Assembly (NCBI GenBank): GCA_903831165.1
Contig: CAIKWV010000400.1
Span: 1-9,868, forward strand
From: an uncultured cyanobacterium
GTDB lineage: Bacteria; Cyanobacteriota; Cyanobacteriia; PCC-6307; Cyanobiaceae
Direction: 5' to 3'
DNA length: 9,868 bases
The notes under the pieces were generated by a model, which was not told the DNA's origin, did not search any database, and saw only the letters and a program-made list of their open reading frames with translations. The position numbers and the translations under genes were made by a program. Shown in pieces: positions 1 to 6,394 of this stretch (positions are counted from its first letter, which is position 1; each line of letters begins with the position of its first letter).

Positions 1-674
1 CGGCTGGCATGGGCCGCCAGGGGATGGGAGCCTTCGGGATCCCGCTTCGCCAGCAGCCAGCGGGCCACATCCCCCAGGCCCGTACCGCTGACCACCCGCT
101 CAATGGACACCCGCTCCAGCTGGCGATCGGCCTGGATCCATTGCTTGAGCTCCCATTCCTGCTGGCTGCGGGGGGCGAATTCGCCGTGGGAGGCCTCGCT
201 GGCCTGGGCCTGCAGGCCGGAAGGGGTGTGCACCCCCAGCGCCACCCCGAGGCCAGTGCCGGCCCCCAGGATCAACAGGGGCGCTTCGGGCTCCGCCTGA
301 CCGCGGCGCACGGTCTCGAGCTGGGCCGGCCGCAGATGGGGCAGGCCGTAGATCAGCACCGCGAAATCGTTGACCAGCTCCAGCCTGGCGATGCCGCAGT
401 CCCTGGCCAGCTCGGCCTCCTCCAGCAACCAGTGAAGATTCGTGAGCTGGGCCCGACCGGCGTGCACCGGGCCGGCGACGGCCAGACAGGCGGCAGCGGG
501 CCGGGCCAGACCCTGGGCTTCAGTGCTGCTCAGGAAGTCACGCACCATGGCCCCCAGGTCATCCCAGTCGGCGGAGGGGTAGCGCTGGCTGCTGAGGGGC
601 TCCAGGCTGGCGGCGTCGTGGAGGCTCAGCAGGGTCTTGGTGCCGCCGATGTCGCCGGCCAGCAGCGTGGTCAT
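1..674 (-). CDS. glk: glucokinase (partial, C-terminus beyond left edge)
   Basis: Glucokinase of the bacterial ROK-independent Glk family, which phosphorylates glucose to glucose-6-phosphate with ATP in the cytosol. I translated the minus strand from the ATG at 674 and read 224 codons without a stop to the window edge; the family is about 330-350 residues, so roughly the last third is missing. Visible motifs are the phosphate-1 loop DIGGTKT (residues 8-14), the sugar-site stretch with TNLHW (78-82), the catalytic-region ND pair (102-103, D103 being the likely base), the phosphate-2 loop LGAGTGLGV (136-144), and EASH (160-163) where E. coli has EGGH, followed by EFAPR. There is no in-frame ATG just upstream and no good Shine-Dalgarno. 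It starts 58 bp after the thrS stop on the same strand, so a thrS-glk operon is likely (inference). The family call is firm; the C-terminal part cannot be assessed. Confidence 0.95.
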   Translation of the reverse strand, partial: MTTLLAGDIGGTKTLLSLHDAASLEPLSSQRYPSADWDDLGAMVRDFLSSTEAQGLARPAAACLAVAGPVHAGRAQLTNLHWLLEEAELARDCGIARLELVNDFAVLIYGLPHLRPAQLETVRRGQAEPEAPLLILGAGTGLGVALGVHTPSGLQAQASEASHGEFAPRSQQEWELKQWIQADRQLERVSIERVVSGTGLGDVARWLLAKRDPEGSHPLAAHAS

Positions 675-732
675 GGCCGCTACCTGTTGGGAAGGGGAAG
701 GCTGATCATCGTTGCCAGGCTCCCCGGCCGGA

Positions 733-2562
733 TCAGGCGTCGACCAGCCCGGCGCGGCGCCCTCGGTTGGCCCCGGTGGCCCGGTCGATCAGCTCGGCCA
801 CGGACAGGCTGCCCAGGTCCCCGTCCCGGCGGCTGCGCAGGCTGATCGTGGCGGTTTCCGCCTCCTTGGCGCCGATGACTGCCAGCACGGGAATCTTCAT
901 CTGCTCGCCATTGCGAATCAGCTTGCCCAACCGTTCGCCACTGCGATCGATCGTGGCCCGGATGCCCTGGGCGCTCAGCTGTTGCTGCAGGGACTCCGCA
1001 TAGGCCAGGACCTCATCGGTGACGGGGAGCAGTCGGATCTGCTCCGGCGCTAACCAGAAGGGGAAATCACCGGCGTAGTTTTCGGTCATGATGCCGAAAA
1101 AGCGCTCCAGCGAGCCGAAGATGGCCCGGTGGATCATGATCGGCCGCTGGCGGCTGCCATCGGCGGCGACGTAGTCAAGATTGAAGCGCTCGGGCAGGTT
1201 GAAATCGAGCTGAATCGTCGAGCATTGCCACAGGCGCCCGATCGCATCTTCGATCTTGAGATCGATCTTGGGCCCATAGAAGGCACCGCCGCCCTCATCG
1301 ACCTTGTAGGCCCAACCCTTGCGCTCCAGGGCCTCGATCAGACCCCGGGTCGCCAGATCCCAGACGGCATCGTCGCCAATGGATTTCTCCGGTCGGGTGG
1401 AGAGGTTGATCTCGTAATGGCGGAAATCAAAGGTGCTGAGAATGCGTTCGGTCAGATTCAGCACCCGCAGGATCTCATCGCCAATCTGCTCCGGCAGACA
1501 GAACACATGGGCGTCGTCCTGGGTGAAGCCGCGCACCCGCATCAGCCCGTGCATCACACCGGGACGCTCGTAGCGGTAAACGGTGCCGAGTTCGGCCCAG
1601 CGGATCGGCAGTTCCCGGTAGGAGCGCAGCCGATTGGCATAGGTGAGCACGTGGAAGGGACAGTTCATCGGCTTGAGCTGGAACTGGCGCTCGTCCACCA
1701 GCATCGGACCGAACATGCTTTCGGCGTAGAAATCGAGATGGCCTGACGTGCGCCACAGTTCAATGTCGGCGACATGGGGGGTGTAGAGCAGCTCGTAGCC
1801 GTCGTCGAAGTGGGCCTGGCGCCAGAAGTCCTCGATCAACAGGCGAATACGCGCTCCGCGGGGGTGCCAGAACACCAGGCCAGCACCGGCCTCATCTTCG
1901 ATCGAGAACAGATCCAGGTCAGTGCCCAACCGGCGATGGTCCCGGCGCAGGGCCTCCTGTTTGCGGCGCTGGTACTCGGCCAGTTGTTCGGCCGTTTCCC
2001 AGGCCGTTCCATAGATGCGTTGCAGTTGCGCCTTGTTTTCGTCGCCGCGCCAGTAAGCCCCCGCCACACTCTCCAGGGCGAAGGCTTTGGGATTGAGTTC
2101 ACTGGTGTTGGTCACATGGGGGCCCGCGCACAGATCCCACCACTGCTCACCCAGGGTGTAGAGGGTGATCGGCTCTTGCAGGCCCGCCAGAATTTCCAGC
2201 TTGTAGGGCTCGTTCTGCTGGCTGATGCGCCGTTCCGCTTCCTCGCGGCTGACCTCGATCCGCTCCAGCGGCAGTCGGGCGCCGATGATTTTGACCATCT
2301 CCTTGCGGATCGCCTTGAGATCGGCCTCGGTGAAGGGCTCGGGATTGTCGAAGTCGTAGTAGAAACCCGTCTCGGTCCAGGGACCGATGGTGACCTGGGC
2401 CTTGGGAAACAGGCGCTGCACGGCCATGGCCAGCACGTGGCTCATCGAGTGGCGGATGCGCAGCAGGGCCGGGCTGTCGCTGGTTCTGGGAAGCTGGATG
2501 GCCGCCGTGGTGCTCTCGGTCGATGCCGCCTGTGGACTAACGGCAATCGGGGAGCTGGTCAC
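733..2562 (-). CDS. thrS: threonine--tRNA ligase, form without TGS domain
   Basis: Class II threonyl-tRNA synthetase, charging tRNA(Thr) in the cytosol and hydrolysing mischarged Ser-tRNA(Thr). The product is 609 residues. The editing domain carries HSMSH (H38, H42) and CAGPH (C145, H149), the two halves of its metal-type site. The catalytic core has motif 2 around ERPGVMHGLMRVRG (332-345) and motif 3 around IMIHRAIFGSLERF (475-488). The zinc ligands are C301, H352 and H478. The anticodon-binding domain fills about 505-600. The first 30 residues are Ser/Thr/Ala-rich with no resemblance to the TGS domain that opens E. coli ThrRS, so this is a TGS-less form. The start is GTG at 2562: an in-frame stop lies about 30 bp upstream and the next Met (residue 40) falls inside the editing motif. 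It precedes glk on the same strand and lies 66 bp after the HpsJ-like gene. Identification is firm. Confidence 0.98.
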   Translation of the reverse strand: MTSSPIAVSPQAASTESTTAAIQLPRTSDSPALLRIRHSMSHVLAMAVQRLFPKAQVTIGPWTETGFYYDFDNPEPFTEADLKAIRKEMVKIIGARLPLERIEVSREEAERRISQQNEPYKLEILAGLQEPITLYTLGEQWWDLCAGPHVTNTSELNPKAFALESVAGAYWRGDENKAQLQRIYGTAWETAEQLAEYQRRKQEALRRDHRRLGTDLDLFSIEDEAGAGLVFWHPRGARIRLLIEDFWRQAHFDDGYELLYTPHVADIELWRTSGHLDFYAESMFGPMLVDERQFQLKPMNCPFHVLTYANRLRSYRELPIRWAELGTVYRYERPGVMHGLMRVRGFTQDDAHVFCLPEQIGDEILRVLNLTERILSTFDFRHYEINLSTRPEKSIGDDAVWDLATRGLIEALERKGWAYKVDEGGGAFYGPKIDLKIEDAIGRLWQCSTIQLDFNLPERFNLDYVAADGSRQRPIMIHRAIFGSLERFFGIMTENYAGDFPFWLAPEQIRLLPVTDEVLAYAESLQQQLSAQGIRATIDRSGERLGKLIRNGEQMKIPVLAVIGAKEAETATISLRSRRDGDLGSLSVAELIDRATGANRGRRAGLVDA

Positions 2563-2591
2563 GGAATCACAGGTGCTCGGATCTCTCGGAT

Positions 2592-2626
2592 CCTACGGAG
2601 TCGTTCCTGGACGGCCCTCCTGTAGG
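2592..2626. repeat. inverted repeat between the HpsJ-like gene and thrS
   Basis: CCTACGGAG (2592-2600) pairs with CTCC-T-GTAGG (2617-2626), giving nine base pairs with one bulged T and a 16-base loop. It lies in the 66-bp gap just after the stop of the minus-strand membrane-protein gene and upstream of the thrS GTG. There is no T-run after it on the minus strand, so it is not a standard intrinsic terminator. It could be a weak attenuating hairpin, part of the thrS leader, or chance. Confidence 0.3.
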
Positions 2627-2628
2627 CC

Positions 2629-3528
2629 TCAGCGCCTGCTGCGCCGTGAACCTTCTGTCCTGGCGGCGAGTCGCCGGGCATTGCCTTGGCGCTGGATGTA
2701 CTTGAGCTGTTTGTTCAGGGATTTCAGGGCCAGCTCGATCGGGCCCGGTCGCCGGGCAATCTCGGCGGCCCTGCGTCTGGAAGCCCATGCACGATCCCAG
2801 GATTCGATGCTGTTGGCGAGCAGCTTGAAGGGATTGAGCAGGCCCAGCTTGGTCGGCAGTCGCGGCGCCTTGAGACCAGCCAGGGCACCGAAGAAAACTG
2901 CGAAGGCCAGATCGAGGATCACGGCCTTGCCCAGCAGCATCAGATCCGACAGCCTGCGGTAGTTGATCCGCATTCTCTGGTCCGTACGCAACTTCTTCAG
3001 ATCTGCATCAAGTTTCTGCTGCATGTTCTGGCGAACCAGGGCTAAGGGCTGGTTGAAGCCAGGCGGCAACTTCGGTGCTCCGGGGAGCTTCGACAGGGCG
3101 GCATTCAGTTCTGTGAGCGTGTTGCTGGAACTGATTTCGGAGCGGGCACCGGCGATGGTGGCGATGGTGCGATTGGCTGGGACTTCCACCAGAGTGCCAA
3201 GGCGCCATAAGGCCGATGCCTGCAGAGGCATTAAGAATAAAAACCCAAGGCAAGCCATCAAGCAGCCACGGCGAATCCAGCCCAGCTGTTGACGGACGGA
3301 GCTGGCCTCGGACTTGGGGTCCAGCAGCAGCAAACAGGTGCCGATCAGGGGCAGAAAGGCCAGTCCATGCAGGGACTGGATGGCACCCAGTTGCCAGGCC
3401 GGATTGAGCAAGGCCAGTGGCAGCAAGGCGGTCAGCCAGTTGCAGGCGAAGATCAGAAAGAGAACAAGAGCTCCCAGCCTGAGAAAGTCATGAGCCTCAT
3501 GCCCGGGCCGGTTGGCGAATTCTTTCAT
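2629..3528 (-). CDS. four-helix membrane protein, tentatively HpsJ-like
   Basis: Integral membrane protein of 299 residues. Predicted membrane helices lie at about 17-40, 51-69, 86-106 and 198-218. A soluble stretch between helices 3 and 4 (about 110-195) is helical, with a charged, Lys/Arg/Gln-rich segment at 168-192. The C-terminal 75 residues are strongly basic and end in a run of Arg and Ser. The segment NPAWQLGAIQ leading into helix 2, followed by PLIGTCLLLLDP, reminds me of cyanobacterial HpsJ-like proteins, some of which are linked to polysaccharide secretion or cyanoexosortase systems; this is recognition from memory and uncertain. The ATG at 3528 is the first start after an in-frame TGA. 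The gene is divergent from the TM2 gene and 66 bp upstream of thrS on the same strand, so co-transcription with thrS is possible. No function is claimed beyond membrane location. Confidence 0.8.
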   Translation of the reverse strand: MKEFANRPGHEAHDFLRLGALVLFLIFACNWLTALLPLALLNPAWQLGAIQSLHGLAFLPLIGTCLLLLDPKSEASSVRQQLGWIRRGCLMACLGFLFLMPLQASALWRLGTLVEVPANRTIATIAGARSEISSSNTLTELNAALSKLPGAPKLPPGFNQPLALVRQNMQQKLDADLKKLRTDQRMRINYRRLSDLMLLGKAVILDLAFAVFFGALAGLKAPRLPTKLGLLNPFKLLANSIESWDRAWASRRRAAEIARRPGPIELALKSLNKQLKYIQRQGNARRLAARTEGSRRSRR

Positions 3529-3570
3529 CCAGCGCTCACGCTTATTTCAGTCGCCGAAGTGTAGCGCTGG
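3529..3570. repeat. inverted repeat CCAGCGCT / AGCGCTGG at the start codon
   Basis: CCAGCGCT (3529-3536) and AGCGCTGG (3563-3570) are perfect 8-bp inverted arms with 26 bp between them. Each contains the self-complementary hexamer AGCGCT, and the two hexamers are 32 bp apart, about three helical turns. One arm directly abuts the ATG (3526-3528) of the minus-strand membrane-protein gene. It could be a paired operator, or an mRNA stem that hides the ribosome-binding region. Confidence 0.5.
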
Positions 3571-3596
3571 TCCTGTGTCAACTCGAGCGATGGCTG

Positions 3597-3608
3597 TGGC
3601 TATAGCCA
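3597..3608. repeat. perfect 12-bp palindrome TGGCTATAGCCA
   Basis: Perfect 12-bp palindrome near the middle of the divergent intergenic region. Its centre contains TATAGC, -10-like on both strands. It could be a dyad operator overlapping a promoter. Confidence 0.5.
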
Positions 3609-3634
3609 ATCCGGCTGCCGGGTCTGCGGTCTGC

Positions 3635-3646
3635 GGCCCATGGGCC
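3635..3646. repeat. perfect 12-bp palindrome GGCCCATGGGCC
   Basis: Second perfect 12-bp palindrome, centred 38 bp from the first and ending 29 bp before the GTG of the TM2 gene. It immediately follows the tandem GGTCTGC repeat. Confidence 0.45.
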
Positions 3647-3675
3647 TACGGTGATGCTGGCCAGATCGGGCTGCG

Positions 3676-4167
3676 GTGACTCTTCATCCATCTCCCTCCA
3701 ACCGGCCCGCCCTGGCGGCTGGAGCCGAGCGCCGCAGTGTGGCCGTCAGTTACCTGCTCTGGTGTCTGTCCCTTGTCGGTGTCTGCGGTCTGCAGCGCTT
3801 TTACAACCGTCGCCCGATCAGCGGCACGATTTGGCTGCTCACCTTTGGCTTTTGTTATCTGGGCCAGTTGCTGGATCTGCTGCTGATTCCCAGTCTGGTG
3901 CAGCAAGCCAACCAGTCCCTGCTGCTGCAGGACGCCCTCAGGGCTGCGGAAATCACGAGTCTGCCGCCCCTGGAGCGCCAGTTGCTGCAGCTGGCCCGTC
4001 GTTCCGGTCGCCGGGGCTTCACCATCAATGACGCCCTGCTGGAGATCCAGCTTCCCCTTGGAGCCGACAGTGAGGTGGTGTATGCCGAGATTGAACGGCT
4101 TCTGCATCGCCAGTTGCTGGATGTCGGCAACGATGAGCGTGGGCGGGTCGTTTATCTGGAGCCCTGA
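3676..4167 (+). CDS. TM2-domain membrane protein with winged-helix-like C-terminus
   Basis: Protein of 163 residues. Residues 22-73 form a TM2 domain: helix 1 at about 22-38, then GLQRFYNRR (38-46), matching the TM2 signature GxHRFYxG but with Gln in place of His, then helix 2 at about 50-72 with an Asp (D67) in the usual acidic position. TM2 domains are two-helix membrane modules of poorly defined function. Residues 97-163 look like a small winged helix: a helix beginning LERQLLQLARR, a second starting FTINDALLEI, a third in VVYAEIERLLHRQLLDV, and a wing ending GRVVYLEP. The start is GTG at 3676, the first possible start after an in-frame TGA at 3652; no strong Shine-Dalgarno is seen. It is divergent from the HpsJ-like gene and convergent with the GH104 gene. 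The TM2 call is good; the winged-helix call is from pattern only. Confidence 0.85.
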   Translation: MTLHPSPSNRPALAAGAERRSVAVSYLLWCLSLVGVCGLQRFYNRRPISGTIWLLTFGFCYLGQLLDLLLIPSLVQQANQSLLLQDALRAAEITSLPPLERQLLQLARRSGRRGFTINDALLEIQLPLGADSEVVYAEIERLLHRQLLDVGNDERGRVVYLEP

Positions 4168-4186
4168 GCGCCCGCCCATCAGGTTT
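4163..4186 (+). terminator. weak candidate terminator after the TM2 gene
   Basis: CCTGA (4163-4167) and TCAGG (4179-4183) form a 5-bp stem with an 11-base loop, followed by TTT. The stem begins within the stop codon of the TM2 gene. It is short and the T-run is minimal. The whole 72-bp convergent gap (4168-4239) shows nothing stronger. Confidence 0.25.
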
Positions 4187-4239
4187 CAGCAGGGGCAAGC
4201 GGGGATCAACCACGAAGCGGACGGCCAATCCCCGCCAGC

Positions 4240-4911
4240 TCAGGCGCTGAGGCCCCGACGCTGTCGATCCAGTTGCTGCGCATAGAAGCGCTGCAGCTCG
4301 ATCCCGCCCTTGACCGGCTGGCCGTAGGCACTGGCCCCCTGGCTGTCCGGCAGGGAGGCCCACTCCGGGGACAACCGGGCCAGCACCTCCAGGCTCAGCC
4401 CGTCGCGATCGAAGCTCCGCAGGGCTCCGCGTCGGTCCACCAGGCGCAGGGCGGCCTGATCCTGGCTGTCGGGCCTGAAATCCGAGAGCTTCAGCTCCCG
4501 GGCCACGGCCCGCCAGGTGTCCGGCAGAAACTGATAAGCCCCGGCGGCGGCACTGACGTAACCGCGAGTCACCGTGATCTCGGGATGGTGATCGAGATTC
4601 TGGAAGCGGCCTCCTCCGAACAGGGTGCGATATCCCTCGGCCGCACCGCCCAGCCATGTCCCCTCGGCGTAGCGGATCGTGTTCAACAGGGCCCGGCGCT
4701 CCGGCGTGATCGTGTAGGGGCCAGGTCCTGCGGTTCTGACCTCCGGGGCCACGGGCCGCTGGATCGCGCTGGCGGGGGGATGGGGCTGCTGTCCCGCCAG
4801 CGGCACGGTCATCAGCAAGGCCATCGAACCGAGCATCGGTGGACGGATCGGCTGCAGCCAGGGTTGCAGTTGCTGGAGGAGCAGGGGTTGGAGGCGGCGA
4901 AGCAAGGGCAA
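4240..4911 (-). CDS. GH104 lysozyme-like muramidase / transglycosylase, probably exported
   Basis: Peptidoglycan-cleaving enzyme related to the lambda R endolysin (glycoside hydrolase family 104, lytic transglycosylase type). The catalytic domain spans about 70-215 and keeps the family landmarks: YAEGT with the catalytic Glu E83, GYRTLFGGG (93-101), the SAAAGAYQF block (120-128) corresponding to the lambda GAGRYQ motif, and the PDSQDQAAL and RGAL blocks (147-164). The start is uncertain. The longest reading opens with TTG at 4911; ATG codons at 4836 and 4824 (residues 26 and 30) are alternatives. A hydrophobic stretch at 27-39 ending in PLAG looks like a signal-peptide core, and Arg residues at 5, 6 and 23 would supply its basic start only in the longer form. 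No holin or phage gene is nearby, so a domesticated cell-wall enzyme is more likely than an active phage lysis gene. It lies 382 bp downstream of trpS on the same strand. Confidence 0.85.
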   Translation of the reverse strand: MPLLRRLQPLLLQQLQPWLQPIRPPMLGSMALLMTVPLAGQQPHPPASAIQRPVAPEVRTAGPGPYTITPERRALLNTIRYAEGTWLGGAAEGYRTLFGGGRFQNLDHHPEITVTRGYVSAAAGAYQFLPDTWRAVARELKLSDFRPDSQDQAALRLVDRRGALRSFDRDGLSLEVLARLSPEWASLPDSQGASAYGQPVKGGIELQRFYAQQLDRQRRGLSA

Positions 4912-4923
4912 AGCATTCGGTTG

Positions 4924-4957
4924 GTCCAGGAGACCCTGCCCGCTGCAGCCCCTGGAC
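4924..4957. repeat. inverted repeat GTCCAGG / CCTGGAC
   Basis: Perfect 7-bp arms at 4924-4930 and 4951-4957 with a 20-base loop, just upstream of the longest GH104 reading frame. CCTGGAC recurs at 4979-4985, so an alternative pairing exists. Confidence 0.3.
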
Positions 4958-4990
4958 GACCACCCCTGTCGCGACCGGCCTGGACAAGTT

Positions 4991-5030
4991 GGACGCGGTG
5001 TGTACCGCCAGCCCGTCCCCGACCGCGTCC
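4991..5030. repeat. inverted repeat GGACGCGGT / ACCGCGTCC
   Basis: Perfect 9-bp, strongly GC-rich arms at 4991-4999 and 5022-5030 with a 22-base loop. There is no T-run on either side, so it is not a standard terminator. It is the longest uninterrupted stem I found in the gap between trpS and the GH104 gene. Confidence 0.45.
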
Positions 5031-5034
5031 TTGA

Positions 5035-5070
5035 CGAGATCCCTGCGCTGAGCAGGACTCCTGGGTCTCG
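5035..5070. repeat. bulged inverted repeat CGAGA-T-CCC / GGG-TCTCG
   Basis: CGAGATCCC (5035-5043) pairs with GGGTCTCG (5063-5070) over eight base pairs with one bulged T. A smaller nested alternative, CCTGC (5042-5046) with GCAGG (5052-5056), uses part of the same bases. It lies four bases from the 9-bp repeat at 4991-5030. Confidence 0.35.
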
Positions 5071-5115
5071 CTTGGCCGCGGGCTTTGAAATGTCAGCAAA
5101 CGATCATGACGCTTG

Positions 5116-5138
5116 AATCATCAGTTCGGCTGATCATT
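5116..5138. repeat. imperfect dyad AATCATCAG-N5-CTGATCATT
   Basis: Arms at 5116-5124 and 5130-5138 match at eight of nine positions around a 5-base centre TTCGG. A further GATCAT lies at 5102-5107. It sits in the A+T-richer part of the gap and looks more like a protein-binding dyad than a terminator. Confidence 0.35.
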
Positions 5139-5293
5139 GGCTGGAAGAGTGTTCAGCCTTGGCGCGCCTGCGTTCTGGTCGTCAGGGTGTCTTGCCGTCC
5201 TTGGGGAAGCGCCGCGATCCCGTGGTCGTTCCTTGACCGGTGTGTCCGTTTGCCCTCGGCCAGGCGTTCGGCTGGGGCGGCGCTGCGCCGGCT

Positions 5294-6394
5294 TCAGGTC
5301 GGGGGCAGGAAGCCCAGAGCCTGGCGCACCCGCTCCAGGGTGGCTTCAGCCACATTGCCGGCTCGCTCCCGGCCCTGCTGCAGCACCTCGCTGAGATAGC
5401 GGGGGTCCCTGCGCAACTCGCGGTAGCGCTGCTGCAGGGGGGCCAGGGCGGCTACGGCGGCCTCCGCCAGCAAGGGCTTGAACGTGCCCCAGCCCATGGC
5501 GGCACATTCGGCCGTCGCCGCTTCGCGGCTGCGGCCCGCCAGCAGCGCATAGAGGCCCAGCAGGTTGTCGGCCTCCGGTCGCTCGGGATTGCCGAATTCC
5601 AGTCCCATCTGCGGGTCGGTCTTGGCGCGTTTGATCTTGCGGCTGATCAACTCCGGTGGATCCAGCAGGGCGATGCGTGAGCCCTCATTGGGATCGCTCT
5701 TGCTCATCTTGCTGCGGCCGTCGGTGAGACTCATCACCCGGGCGCCCTCCCGCAGGATCGGCGGCTCCGGAACCTTGAGGATCGGCATCGGCTCGCCTTC
5801 GCCGTCGCGGGGAGCGAAGCGGGCGTTGATGCGCTGCTGGGCGATGTCGCGGGCCAGTTCCAGATGCTGTTTCTGGTCCTCCCCTACCGGCACCCGGTCG
5901 GCGTCATACAGAAGGATGTCAGCCGCCATCAACACCGGGTAATCCAGCAGCCCAGCGGAGACGTCCGCCCCCTGTTTGAGCGCTTTCTCCTTGAACTGGA
6001 TCATGCGCTCCAGCCAGTTGAGCGGGGTGACGCAGTTCAGCAGCCAGCAGAGCTCGCTGTGGGCGCTGACGTGGCTCTGGACGAAGACCGTCGAGCGCTG
6101 CGGATCGATGCCACAGGCGAGATACAGCGCCGCGGTGCTGAGGGTGTCCTCCGCCAGGCGCGCCGGCTCGTGCGGCACCGTGATGGCGTGCAGATCGACG
6201 ACACAGAAAAAGGTGTCGTGGCTGTCCTGCAGATCGACCCAGTTGCGGATGGCCCCGAGCCAGTTGCCCAGGTGGAGGGCCCCCGTGGGCTGGACCCCCG
6301 AGAGCACCCGCGGCCGACCGCTGGGGCCGGCGGAGCCGGACGGGGCGATGCCGGGATCGGGAATGGCCATGGCGCCGGCTGCTTCAGGCTTCAC
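5294..6394 (-). CDS. trpS: tryptophan--tRNA ligase
   Basis: Class I tryptophanyl-tRNA synthetase, charging tRNA(Trp) with tryptophan in the cytosol. It is 366 residues from the GTG at 6394. The ATP-site signature is GALHLGN (38-44, HLGN replacing HIGH). The tryptophan-pocket and dimer block follows, with GEDQKQHLELARD at 171-183. The KMSKS loop is at 229-233. The C-terminal helical domain starts at about 270 and ends in RVRQALGF. Homologs usually begin only a few residues before RPRVLSGVQPTG (here residue 27), so the first 26 residues are extra and unconserved by recollection; the ATG at 6370 (residue 9) is a real alternative. With GTG the gene overlaps the end of the RHH-like gene by 11 bp; with ATG there is a 13-bp gap. 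Neither start has a Shine-Dalgarno. It is probably the third gene of a 7607-to-5294 transcript. Confidence 0.97.
   Translation of the reverse strand: MKPEAAGAMAIPDPGIAPSGSAGPSGRPRVLSGVQPTGALHLGNWLGAIRNWVDLQDSHDTFFCVVDLHAITVPHEPARLAEDTLSTAALYLACGIDPQRSTVFVQSHVSAHSELCWLLNCVTPLNWLERMIQFKEKALKQGADVSAGLLDYPVLMAADILLYDADRVPVGEDQKQHLELARDIAQQRINARFAPRDGEGEPMPILKVPEPPILREGARVMSLTDGRSKMSKSDPNEGSRIALLDPPELISRKIKRAKTDPQMGLEFGNPERPEADNLLGLYALLAGRSREAATAECAAMGWGTFKPLLAEAAVAALAPLQQRYRELRRDPRYLSEVLQQGRERAGNVAEATLERVRQALGFLPPT

Larger units (their letters stand above)
3529..3675. promoter_or_regulatory. divergent promoter region of the HpsJ-like and TM2 genes
   Basis: This 147-bp stretch separates two genes that face away from each other, so it must hold both promoters unless one gene is silent. 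It contains an inverted repeat touching the minus-strand start codon, two perfect 12-bp palindromes (listed separately) and a tandem GGTCTGC GGTCTGC at 3621-3634. A TATAGC at 3601-3606, inside one palindrome, is the best -10 candidate I can find, but no convincing -35 sits at the right distance on either strand. Confidence 0.5.
4912..5293. other. 382-bp gene-free stretch with several inverted repeats
   Basis: No convincing gene or tRNA lies between the GH104 gene and the end of trpS. The part at 4920-5075 is GC-rich with three adjacent hairpin-capable repeats. The part at 5085-5150 is relatively A+T-rich, carries three ATCAT pentamers (5103, 5117, 5133) and is the most promoter-like section for the GH104 gene. 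The part at 5150-5293 shows nothing clear. On the minus strand, from about 5060 to 4935, one frame reads coding-like (DLVKDAVGDGLAVHTASN and onwards) but has no acceptable start codon, so I do not call it a gene. Confidence 0.5.

Noticed and set aside
9..845. A 278-residue plus-strand frame over the glucokinase region.
   Set aside because: Antisense to a clear glucokinase reading; composition is shadow-like.
2405..2415. GGGAAACAGG, recalling the GGAAACA motif of cyanobacterial Yfr2-type small RNAs.
   Set aside because: A single copy inside the thrS coding sequence, with no second copy or hairpin context.
1774..2625. Plus-strand open frames opposite thrS (also 1129-1746).
   Set aside because: Antisense shadows of thrS, which is identified beyond doubt.
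4025..4987. A 320-residue minus-strand frame overlapping the GH104 gene and the end of the TM2 gene.
   Set aside because: It lies in a different frame from the recognisable GH104 enzyme and most of it is Pro/Arg/Gly-rich noise. Only its uppermost part looks coding-like, and that is listed as a finding.
4912..5293. Possible tRNA gene in the gap between trpS and GH104.
   Set aside because: No T-loop consensus or 7-bp acceptor pairing at tRNA spacing on either strand.
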